A DNA stretch of 18,721 nt from JAVMKJ01 sp031732875 (GTDB taxonomy: Bacteria > Pseudomonadota > Gammaproteobacteria > Competibacterales > Competibacteraceae), in assembly GCA_031732875.1 (NCBI GenBank), contig JAVMKL010000231.1, positions 1 through 18,721 on the forward strand, written 5' to 3'. Positions within the stretch are counted from its first letter, which is position 1. Each line of letters begins with the position of its first letter. Of this stretch, positions 1 through 7,314 are shown one piece after another. Position numbers and translations under genes: made by a program. The notes under the pieces were generated by a model, which worked only from the letters and a program-made list of their open reading frames with translations, was not told the origin of the DNA and made no database searches.

Positions 1-113
1 CGGACGCGGCCCGACGACTGGCGCAGGCGTATCGGAACGGCGAACTGGGTCTGCCCCGCGACCCGCGCCTCGCCGAGGAGTGGGAGCGGAATACCCGGCC
101 GGCGCGGTTTTGA
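1..113 (+). CDS. Sel1-repeat (TPR-like) protein, C-terminal end only
   Basis: The frame beginning at base 3 is open from the window edge to a TGA at 111-113 and encodes about 36 residues. The segment AARRLAQAYRNGELGLPRD, followed by an Ala-Glu-Glu-Trp helix, has the spacing of Sel1-like repeats (Y..G..G...D...A..W). These are helical-hairpin protein-interaction repeats related to TPRs. The last residues, TRPARF, are a short tail after the final repeat. Only the 3' end is present, so length, signal peptide and function cannot be judged. Assignment to the Sel1 class is from motif spacing in one repeat. Confidence 0.6.
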   Translation, partial: DAARRLAQAYRNGELGLPRDPRLAEEWERNTRPARF

Positions 114-216
114 TTCTTGCAGCCTTTCATCACCGGCAGCGCTGACAGGAATCCAAATTGGTGCTTAAATTGTAGGGGAATATTCCGTATCAAAACTCAC
201 GCAGGAGGCACCCCCG

Positions 217-1500
217 ATGGCCCGTCATCCTTCCCTTTATCGGCTTGCCCTACCCCTGCTGGGGCTCATGTTGACTCTATGCAGCCTTTCCGTTGGGGCG
301 GCCACTTTCACTGTCGCCAACCTCAACGACAGCGGCCCCGGCTCGCTGCGGCAAGCCATCCTCGACGCCAACGCAACGGCGGGCGATGACACCGTCGTCT
401 TCCAAAACAGCTTGAGCGGGACGATCACCCTGACCAGCGGAGAATTTGCGATCAGCAGCAATCTTGCCATCAATGGCCCAGGAGCGGACGTGCTGGCGGT
501 GAGTGGCAACAAGGCTTGGCGGATCTTCACAATCAACCTTGGTGCGTCAGTCACGATTGAGGGGTTAACGCTCGAGGATGGGGCCACCAGCGACAGCGGT
601 GGTGGCGCCATCTACAATGACGGTAGCGCTCTGACGGTCAACAACAGCATCTTGAGCGCAAATACTGCATTCTACGGTGGCGGTATCTACAATGATCGAG
701 GAACAGTGACGCTCTATAACAGCGTACTGAATAATAACTCGGCTATCACTGGCGGTGGTATTTATAACAACGACGGCATACTAGCCATCAGCAACAGTAC
801 CCTAAACGATAACTCGGCTTCATCCTTCGGTGGTGGCATCTTCAACACCGGAGCGATGACAATCATTAACAACACTTTGAGCGGTAATTCAACTGGATAT
901 AGCGGTGGCGGTATCTGCAATATTGGCACGGCGACAATCATCAACAGCACTCTGAGCGGAAACTTGGTCACTAACGATGGTCAAGGTGGCGGCGGTACCG
1001 GCGGCGGCATCGAAAGCTCCGGGCCGCTGCAACTCGGTAACAGCCTGGTGTCTAGCAACACCGCGCTCGCGGGCAAGGAAATTTTTCTATACAACGCGGC
1101 TAATTTCATCTCCCAAGGCCACAACTTGATCGGCGAAAACGGGGTTTCCGGGGTTGAAGGGGCCACGCTGGCGGCCAGCGACATTGTTCCGACGGTCGGC
1201 ATCAGCGCTATTCTCGCTCCCTTGGGGGACTACGGCGGGCTGACCCAGACCCATCTGCTCGTGCCGGGCAGCCCGGCGATCAATGCCGGTGACATCGCTC
1301 TGATCCCGGCTGGCGTAACCACTGACCAGCGCGGTTTCCCGCGCATCCAGGATGGTACGGTGGACATCGGCGCGATGGAGGTCGGTTCCGCGACGGACAT
1401 CCCCACCCTGAACCAATGGGCGCTGCTGTTGGGCGGCGGGTTGGTGGTGGGTATGGCTTTGCTGGCCCAAGTTCGGCGGACTCGCCCGCCGCGGGGGTAA
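217..1500 (+). CDS. Secreted right-handed beta-helix protein with IPTL-CTERM sorting tail
   Basis: This is a 427-residue protein whose start is fixed by AGGAGG at 203-208, eight bases before the ATG. Residues 1-28 are a signal peptide with a Leu-rich core and a VGA cleavage site. TFTVANLNDSGPGSLRQAI right after it is typical of secreted beta-helix proteins. Residues about 128-260 hold five degenerate 25-26-residue repeats starting GG-G/A-I-Y/F/C-N and ending N-S-T-L-x-x-N, as expected for coils of a parallel beta-helix. DQRGFPR and VDIGAMEV near 370-388 are common in this class. The tail is IPTLNQWALLLGG, a hydrophobic segment, then VRRTRPPRG, matching the IPTL-CTERM signal tied to exosortase-type processing. 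It is probably exported and anchored or released at the cell surface. The ligand is unknown, and no sortase gene is in the window. Confidence 0.85.
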   Translation: MARHPSLYRLALPLLGLMLTLCSLSVGAATFTVANLNDSGPGSLRQAILDANATAGDDTVVFQNSLSGTITLTSGEFAISSNLAINGPGADVLAVSGNKAWRIFTINLGASVTIEGLTLEDGATSDSGGGAIYNDGSALTVNNSILSANTAFYGGGIYNDRGTVTLYNSVLNNNSAITGGGIYNNDGILAISNSTLNDNSASSFGGGIFNTGAMTIINNTLSGNSTGYSGGGICNIGTATIINSTLSGNLVTNDGQGGGGTGGGIESSGPLQLGNSLVSSNTALAGKEIFLYNAANFISQGHNLIGENGVSGVEGATLAASDIVPTVGISAILAPLGDYGGLTQTHLLVPGSPAINAGDIALIPAGVTTDQRGFPRIQDGTVDIGAMEVGSATDIPTLNQWALLLGGGLVVGMALLAQVRRTRPPRG

Positions 1501-1501
1501 T

Positions 1502-1542
1502 CGCCATCAGGCATCCCCGGCGGGGCGACAGCCATGATGGCG
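1502..1542. terminator. Candidate hairpin between convergent genes
   Basis: CGCCATCA at 1502-1509 pairs perfectly with TGATGGCG at 1535-1542, and a smaller CCCC/GGGG hairpin lies in the loop. It starts one base after the stop of the beta-helix gene and precedes the convergent reductase gene. No T-run follows, so intrinsic termination is uncertain; it may only protect the 3' end. Confidence 0.3.
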
Positions 1543-1590
1543 AAAATTCAAGTACAGCCAGATGACTTTGATAACTTTTAACCGATCCTT

Positions 1591-2694
1591 TCAGGTCGCC
1601 GCTTCATAAACCGGATAATCCACGTAGCCCTTCTCGCCGCCCTGATAGAACGTATCCGGATCCGGCACGTTCAGCGGAACGCCGCGCCGGAATCGTTCCG
1701 GCAGATCCGGGTTGGCGATGAACAGCTTCCCAAACACCACGGCATCACATTTCTCCTCCGCCAGCCACGCCTCGGCCCGGTTCCGATCAAACCCGCCGTT
1801 GGACAGCAGCGGCGCCTGGCACAAGGGGCGGAAATGCCCCGTCACGTCGGCCAGCGCGCCCACCGCGCCGTCCAACTGATTCGGCAGAAACGGCTCGGTG
1901 AGGTGGACATAGGCGAGCCGGTAATCGTTGGCGCGGTGGATCAGATGCTCGAACATCGGCACGGTGTCTTCATCCACCGTCATGCCGTGCATCCCGTTCA
2001 TCATCGGGTTGAGCCGGATGCCGACCCGGTCGAGCGGCAGTTCCCGGCCCACCGCCTCCAGCACCTCGAACAACAATCGGCCCCGGTTTTCGTGGGAACC
2101 ACCGTATTCGTCGGCGCGGGTGTTGGAACAGCGAGAGAAGAACTGGTGGAAGAGATAGCCGTTGGAGGAGTGGATCTCCACCCCGTCGAACCCGGCGGCC
2201 ACCGCATTGCGGGCGGCGCGGCGGAAATCCTCGACGACGCCGGCGATTTCTTCCCGGCTCAGGGCACGGGGCGTTACGGTCGGCTTTAAACCCTCGCCGG
2301 AAAACATCCGCCAGTTCGGGTTGATCGCCGAAGGCGCGACCGGCGGCTGGCCATCATGGAAATCCGGCAGGGACAGCCGGCCGCAGTGCCACAACTGACA
2401 GACGATCAAACCGTTGGCCTGATGCACGGCGTCCGTGACCGGCCGCCAACCGGCAGTCTGAGCATCGGACCAGATGCCGGGGGTGTAAGGATAACCCCGG
2501 GCCTGCGGCGACACGATTGTCCCCTCGGAGACGATCAGCCCCGCGCCAGCGCGCTGCGCGTAATAGCGCGCCATCAACGCGGTAGGAACCGTGCCCGGAT
2601 TATCGGCCCGACAGCGGGTCAAGGGGGCCATGACGACGCGATTTTTCAGCGACAACGCCCCCAGTCGGACGGGGGCAAGCAGTTTCGATTCCAT
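1591..2694 (-). CDS. Old yellow enzyme family alkene reductase (NemA-like)
   Basis: This 367-residue protein is of normal length for the FMN-dependent old yellow enzyme family, which uses NAD(P)H to reduce activated C=C bonds and sometimes nitro compounds or nitrate esters. The N-terminus LGALSLKNRVVMAPLTRCR is the FMN-binding start of the barrel. QLWHCGR is the usual QLWHxGR strand. VEIHSSNGYLFHQFFS carries the His/Asn substrate-binding pair, and YGGS plus ENRGRLLFEV follow as in NemA and OPR-like enzymes. VVFGKLFIANPDLPER binds the FMN phosphate, and the C-terminus FYQGGEKGYVDYP is typical. It is a cytosolic single gene divergent from the SulP gene, with AAGG about nine bases before the ATG. 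The physiological substrate cannot be told from sequence. Confidence 0.93.
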   Translation of the reverse strand: MESKLLAPVRLGALSLKNRVVMAPLTRCRADNPGTVPTALMARYYAQRAGAGLIVSEGTIVSPQARGYPYTPGIWSDAQTAGWRPVTDAVHQANGLIVCQLWHCGRLSLPDFHDGQPPVAPSAINPNWRMFSGEGLKPTVTPRALSREEIAGVVEDFRRAARNAVAAGFDGVEIHSSNGYLFHQFFSRCSNTRADEYGGSHENRGRLLFEVLEAVGRELPLDRVGIRLNPMMNGMHGMTVDEDTVPMFEHLIHRANDYRLAYVHLTEPFLPNQLDGAVGALADVTGHFRPLCQAPLLSNGGFDRNRAEAWLAEEKCDAVVFGKLFIANPDLPERFRRGVPLNVPDPDTFYQGGEKGYVDYPVYEAAT

Positions 2695-2873
2695 GGATTA
2701 CGACCTTAAAAGACTGGCTGGAGCGAATCTCGATCCCCCGCGACCGCGATTGGTGGGACAGGTGCGGATGACTTCGATGCGTCATTCTATACTGTGACTT
2801 CGCGGCGACCATCGTGCAACGATGCCAGCGCCCCCAGAAGCGCGCCAACGCTGGAAACGAACGTCACTCCGAC

Positions 2874-5021
2874 ATGAAGCTCCCAATTGCTCTTCTCAAC
2901 GACCTGCGGGGCGGCCTCGTCGCCGCCGCCGTGGTGCTCCCCCAAGCCACCGCCCTGGGCGTGACCGTGTTCGCGCCCCACCTCGGCGCGGCGGCGGGCG
3001 CGCTGGCCGGACTGAGCGGCGCCATCATCCTGCTCCTGATCTCGGGCACCGGCGGCGGCACGGTCGGCCTCATCAGCGGACCGACCGGCCCCAGCATGGC
3101 CCTGCTCGCCGGCACGGCGGTCGTGCTCGCCGCCGCCGGCGTCGCCCCCGCCGGCATCGTCCCCGCCCTCCTGGCCGTGACCGTCCTGGCCGGCCTGTTC
3201 CAGTTGCTGATCGCGCTCGCCGGCGGCGGCCGGCTGATGAAGTTCGTCCCCTACCCGGTCATCGCCGGCCTCACCACCGGCACCGGCCTGCTGATGATCA
3301 AGTCCCAGCTCAAACCCCTGCTCGGCGTCGCCCACGACGGGTTCTGGGCAAACTGGCACTGGCTGCCGGTTGCCGTCGCCATCGCCGCCTTCGGCATCAC
3401 CCGCTACGCTCCACGCCTGCTACCGTTCGTTCCCGGTCCGATCGCCGGCTTGATCGGCGCCACGGCATTGTTTCAAGCCATCCTTCCTTTCGCCGACCAA
3501 CCTTCCACCCCGGCCCATTGGGTCATCGGTACCCTGCCGGGGTTGTCCGGACTCCGTCTGCACCTCGACGCATTCCTCGTCCGTTCCCATCTCCCCTGGA
3601 TGCTGATCCTGCAAGCAGCCTTCGCGCTGGCGGTTTTGTCCTCGCTGAACACCCTGCTGACCTCGGTTCTGGCCGACACCACCACCGGCCTGCGCCACAA
3701 CGCTCGCCGCGAGCTGCTGGCCCAGAGCATCGGTCAGATCGCCGTCGGGCTGATTGGCGGCATGGCCGGATCGGCCAGCATGGGCGGCACCACCGCCGCG
3801 GTTCGGGCCGGCGCCCGCCGCTGGGCCGCGCCCGCCGCCGGCATCGTCCTGCTCTCGATACTGCTGTTCGCCGGCCCGGTCGGGCAATGGCTGCCGACCA
3901 GCGCCCTGGCCGGCCTCATCATCGCTTCGGCCATCACCCTGCTGGAGCCGGATATCGTGGCCTGGGCCCGCCGCCGCCGGACCCGGCTGGATGCGGCGGT
4001 CGCCCTGCTGGTCACCGGGGTTACGGTCGGCTACGACCTGATGATGGCCGTGCTGGTCGGACTGGCCATCGCCATCCTGCTGTTCATCCGCGAACAAAGC
4101 CGGGTGCCGGTCATCCACAGCCGCCTGACCGCCATCGAACGACCCTCGGTCCGGCAACGGCCGGTGGAACAGGTCGAACTGCTGGCCCGTCACGGCGACC
4201 GGATCGTCATGTACCAATTGCGGGGCACCCTGTTTTTCGCCAAGACGGACCAGCTTTTCGAGGAAATGCTGCCGGATCTCGACCGGCCGGCCTGGGTGAT
4301 CCTGCACCTGCGCCGGGTGATCCACATCGATCTGTCCAGCGTGCGCCTGCTGCAACAAATCGCGGCGCGACTGGAAGCCCACGGTGGCGAGTTGTTGTTC
4401 TGCGACGTCCGGGAAGACTTGGGCCTGGGTCGGGACGTGGAGCGTACCCTGCGCCGGATGAGCCTGAACCACCGACAATTGAAGGTCAAAACCTTCGTCG
4501 CCGCCGATCAGGCCCTGGAATACGCTGAAAACGCCTTGCTGAACGCGCTGGGACTGGCGCCGAACCTGCTGGAACAGCGCCTTTCCCTGGACGAGACCGA
4601 CCTATGTCGCGAGATGAAGCCGATAGAAGTCGCCGCGCTTGCCGCGGTGCTGCGGCCACGCGAGCTGACCAGCGGCGAGCGGCTGTTCGCGGCCGGCGAC
4701 CTCGGGTCGGAGTTGTTTCTGGTGCTGCGGGGCCGGGTGGACATCCGCCTGCCCGCCGCGGCCTACCGGTTCAAGCGGCTCGCCATTTACGGGCCGGGCA
4801 CCGTGTTCGGGGAGGTCGCTTTCCTCGACCCCGGCCCGCGCACGGCCGAGGCGGTGGCGGTTCGACCCAGCGAGCTGCTGGCGCTGAACTGGGCCGATTT
4901 CAACCTGCTGCGGGAATCCCATCCGGACGCCGCCATCGCGCTGCTACTCGCGCTGGGACGGCTGGAAAGCCGTACCCTCCGCTGGAGCGCCAGGGAAATC
5001 CAGCGGCTGATTCAGTGGTGA
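2874..5021 (+). CDS. SulP family anion transporter with STAS and cyclic-nucleotide-binding domains
   Basis: From the ATG at 2874 the product is 715 residues (MKLPIALLNDLRGGLVAAAV). A GTG 60 bases upstream is in frame, but the extra residues look non-coding. Residues about 1-410 are a multi-helix SLC26/SulP transporter core: ALGV after a Pro-Gln helix, VIAGLTTGTGLLMI, LNTLLTSVLADTTTG and the Gly-rich loop IGGMAGSASMGGTTAAVRAG. Residues about 430-550 form a STAS domain (YQLRGTLFFAKTDQLFE, then HIDLSSVRLLQQI). Residues about 580-690 form a CAP-like domain ending in FGEVAFLDPGPRTAEAVAV, the phosphate-binding cassette with its Gly-Glu and Arg-Thr-Ala. It is an inner-membrane anion transporter or symporter that may be gated by cAMP or a related nucleotide. 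Substrate (sulfate, bicarbonate, other) is unknown. Confidence 0.9.
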   Translation: MKLPIALLNDLRGGLVAAAVVLPQATALGVTVFAPHLGAAAGALAGLSGAIILLLISGTGGGTVGLISGPTGPSMALLAGTAVVLAAAGVAPAGIVPALLAVTVLAGLFQLLIALAGGGRLMKFVPYPVIAGLTTGTGLLMIKSQLKPLLGVAHDGFWANWHWLPVAVAIAAFGITRYAPRLLPFVPGPIAGLIGATALFQAILPFADQPSTPAHWVIGTLPGLSGLRLHLDAFLVRSHLPWMLILQAAFALAVLSSLNTLLTSVLADTTTGLRHNARRELLAQSIGQIAVGLIGGMAGSASMGGTTAAVRAGARRWAAPAAGIVLLSILLFAGPVGQWLPTSALAGLIIASAITLLEPDIVAWARRRRTRLDAAVALLVTGVTVGYDLMMAVLVGLAIAILLFIREQSRVPVIHSRLTAIERPSVRQRPVEQVELLARHGDRIVMYQLRGTLFFAKTDQLFEEMLPDLDRPAWVILHLRRVIHIDLSSVRLLQQIAARLEAHGGELLFCDVREDLGLGRDVERTLRRMSLNHRQLKVKTFVAADQALEYAENALLNALGLAPNLLEQRLSLDETDLCREMKPIEVAALAAVLRPRELTSGERLFAAGDLGSELFLVLRGRVDIRLPAAAYRFKRLAIYGPGTVFGEVAFLDPGPRTAEAVAVRPSELLALNWADFNLLRESHPDAAIALLLALGRLESRTLRWSAREIQRLIQW

Positions 5022-5116
5022 GGGAAATTCAGTTGCAATGGGGCGGCCCGTTATCGGTTCAGCCCGGCGGAAGGGCGCAGGGTCGGGCGGCCGAACGCTT
5101 CGCGGTGATGGCGCGG

Positions 5117-5146
5117 GCATCGGGGTGGCCCCTCGTCCCCCGATGC
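5117..5146. other. Nine-base-pair stem-loop in the convergent gap
   Basis: GCATCGGGG at 5117-5125 pairs perfectly with CCCCGATGC at 5138-5146 around a 12-base loop. It lies between the end of the SulP gene and the end of the A+T-rich island genes, and ACGAAAAA follows on the plus strand. It may be a weak terminator for either side. The gap from 5022 to 5209 shows no other feature. Confidence 0.3.
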
Positions 5147-5209
5147 ACGAAAAATGGAACGGCCCCGACGGCGGGAGAAGCGTTAACCTCCCATCAATTC
5201 GATGACCTA

Positions 5210-6928
5210 TCAACTTAGGTTGATGTCTACATACTCAACTTCCTTCAAGGGATCGAATTTGTCTCTCCATTCAGGGCGATGTTCTAATAATATATTTTCA
5301 TCGATAACTTTCTGCCACTCGAGGCTGGTACAGTTGCCCTTATGCACCCTGCCGTACTGAACATTTTCTAAAGAAGCAGCAAGTCGTTTAATGCGTCGTG
5401 CTGGCGCTTCCTCTGGTTCCAATTCATAAAAGGCTTTGAGAATATCACGGTCAATTTGTTTCACATCATTAAAAGCATCATTAATCCTTTTTGCACCTAA
5501 ATATACTTGCTCTAATTTTGCCTCATGTTTCAAATCGATTCCAGTCCTTCCAACAATCCGATTTTCAAACATCGACTTGTAGTCGATGCGTTCGATCATC
5601 GTCATTCGTGATTCGAAATCTTCGCGCTTTTCCTTTTTTGTTTTATCGTTATCGCTGGCACGGTTATCACCATCAGGAGTTCCAGCAAACATCCAGATAC
5701 ATGGTTTTAACGTGATACGCTGTCCATTCCGCATGTAGCTGCCGGCCTCAAGGGGCGACAGAAATGCTCCATAGATTGGGCTGCCACCCAGCGTCGCATT
5801 GATTTCATCAACAAAGACAAATACAGGTCTACTATTCTCCGCTTGGGCATCGGCCACCCTATCGAAGAGGTCAAGTAGCTCCTTACGCTCGATCATTTGG
5901 GTGATATCGCATTGCACAAGAGTACAGCCCGAAACTTTTGCCAACCTTTCAACCAAAAAACTCTTACCGACGGCTGGATCGGCTTCAAGCAGTATGCTCA
6001 AGGATTGAGGGGGATCTTCTCGCAGAATAAACGAATTCATTTTTTGCCAAATACGCCGAATTGCCGCGCGTTTTTCTTTGATACATACGATAAAACCTGG
6101 TAGATCGGTGGATGGCCGCCAGATTTCGAGACGTTTTTGTTTTTGGATGATACCATGTTTGTCTGTCGACTTTGCATCACTCCAATCATTTTGCATTTTT
6201 TGCCAGTCACAAACCTTTTTAATCTCCGTCCTTGGCGATTTACTGGATCTGGACGTAGAACCAGAAGAAACATCCTGGCAGCTCTCGTCAGTAGGTAACC
6301 CAAGAACTTGGGGTATTCTAATGCCGCTATGCTCGTGGGCGTTATTGATCGCCCGATCTATCATTTCCTTGTATCTTCTCTCATCATCCTTCGGCTCATC
6401 TTTCAGCCCATCTTTCGACCCACTTTTCGGCTCTTCTGGTGAATTCAACATCTCATAGACAAGAGCCGCAAAGAAGGCTGTTGTCCAGTTGATTTTCACC
6501 AAATCGATATTATCGATATCCTCAGGTTTCGTAAACTTGTCCGATGGTCTGGCGACAAAGCAAAAATTGTCTAGCAATGCTACTACCTCCAACTTGTCAG
6601 AGGTCAGCACCAGGTTTTTTATCCGTCCGCTACCAGGATCTTTTGTTTCAATCAGACTGTAGATAAGTTCATAGGCGTGTTCGGCCAGACGGTCCTTTTC
6701 AGCTAGTAAACCGTTGATCGTATAACAGCGACAGGAGATTTCCGGACCGACGACAAGTAGTTCAATCGGGTGAATTTTTCCTAACCAACTAGGCCATTTT
6801 GTCCTATCGGTCTGTCGGATGCGACTATCCTTAGTACGGACAAACCATTTAGTTTGGTTAGCTCTCTCCTTGATTTCTGTAATAAGATTTTCAGTTATGA
6901 CACCTTTTGTATGATCATCAATGATCAC
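5210..6928 (-). CDS. AAA+ ATPase with the C-terminal part of a PfkB-like domain at its N-terminus
   Basis: From a GTG at 6928 the product is 572 residues, but the frame is open to about 7012 and homology extends upstream (NKIDELAAVIIDDHTKGVI), so the GTG may not be a true start. Residues 1-65 match the last half of a ribokinase fold (DDHTKGVIT, WFVRTKD, IELLVVGPEIS). Residues about 180-270 are charged linker. The AAA+ core follows: Walker A EADPAVGKS at about 314-322 (Ala replaces the first Gly), Walker B VFVFVDEIN near 367-376, sensor-1 IWMFAGTPDG, and an arginine-finger candidate MFENRIVGRTGID. Near the C-terminus EEAPARRIKRLAAS could be sensor-2. It probably acts in the cytosol as an ATP-driven remodeller. 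Its partners are unknown; PfkB-like/AAA+ fusions suggest a conflict or signalling role, which is inference. Confidence 0.72.
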   Translation of the reverse strand: MIIDDHTKGVITENLITEIKERANQTKWFVRTKDSRIRQTDRTKWPSWLGKIHPIELLVVGPEISCRCYTINGLLAEKDRLAEHAYELIYSLIETKDPGSGRIKNLVLTSDKLEVVALLDNFCFVARPSDKFTKPEDIDNIDLVKINWTTAFFAALVYEMLNSPEEPKSGSKDGLKDEPKDDERRYKEMIDRAINNAHEHSGIRIPQVLGLPTDESCQDVSSGSTSRSSKSPRTEIKKVCDWQKMQNDWSDAKSTDKHGIIQKQKRLEIWRPSTDLPGFIVCIKEKRAAIRRIWQKMNSFILREDPPQSLSILLEADPAVGKSFLVERLAKVSGCTLVQCDITQMIERKELLDLFDRVADAQAENSRPVFVFVDEINATLGGSPIYGAFLSPLEAGSYMRNGQRITLKPCIWMFAGTPDGDNRASDNDKTKKEKREDFESRMTMIERIDYKSMFENRIVGRTGIDLKHEAKLEQVYLGAKRINDAFNDVKQIDRDILKAFYELEPEEAPARRIKRLAASLENVQYGRVHKGNCTSLEWQKVIDENILLEHRPEWRDKFDPLKEVEYVDINLS

Positions 6929-6966
6929 CGCAGCAAGCTCATCAATCTTATTAGTATTGCCAACTG

Positions 6967-7314
6967 CTATCGATTGAGAAGCTTCAGGTTGTGCAATAAT
7001 TTTTCAGCAAAAAGTTTTGTAACTGCTTCTTTTTCATCTTGTTTTGTTTGATCAAGACTCGGTGCCTGTTCCCAATCAATACGATGCAGTTGCTTGAATC
7101 GACCGCTGACATATCTATATGCCCGAATGCAGCGCGTAGTACCGTAAGTTGATTTTTTTTGTTCTTCTTTTTGTTCTTCTTTTTGTTTTTTTGGTTCCAA
7201 GTTGTCAAGTCGAACGTCGACAGTCCGCCCACACGATATATCGATGTTCAAAGAGAAGCTTGCCTGCGCGACCGTTCTTCCTGTCTGGCAGCGAGCATGT
7301 ATGAAGTGCTCCAA
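6967..7314 (-). CDS. Middle fragment of the PfkB-like domain
   Basis: This frame is open from about 7411 to a TAG at 6967-6969. An ATG exists at 7314, but the homologous sequence begins upstream of it (KQYELFGLGRWNFIDNNILE), so the ATG is probably not a real start. RTVDVRLDNLEP and, after a KEEQKEEQKK low-complexity stretch, TTRCIRAYRYVSGRFKQLHR match the order of the middle of RfaE-type kinases, where a Pro-Thr-x-x-Lys-x-R segment precedes QLIRxDFE. A further helical stretch (KEAVTKLFAEKLLHNLK) leads to the stop. Most likely this is the central part of one gene separated by frame changes on both sides. A free-standing 115-residue protein is less likely. Confidence 0.5.
   Translation of the reverse strand: MEHFIHARCQTGRTVAQASFSLNIDISCGRTVDVRLDNLEPKKQKEEQKEEQKKSTYGTTRCIRAYRYVSGRFKQLHRIDWEQAPSLDQTKQDEKEAVTKLFAEKLLHNLKLLNR
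7161..7184. repeat. Tandem 12-bp duplication
   Basis: GTTCTTCTTTTT occurs twice in tandem (7161-7172 and 7173-7184) and encodes KEEQ repeats on the minus strand. The unit is a multiple of three, so it keeps the frame. Confidence 0.85.

Noticed and set aside
2822..4528. Long Arg/Pro/His-rich plus-strand frame inside the SulP gene
   Set aside because: It is the typical shadow frame of a G+C-rich gene, full of RRR and PRR runs.
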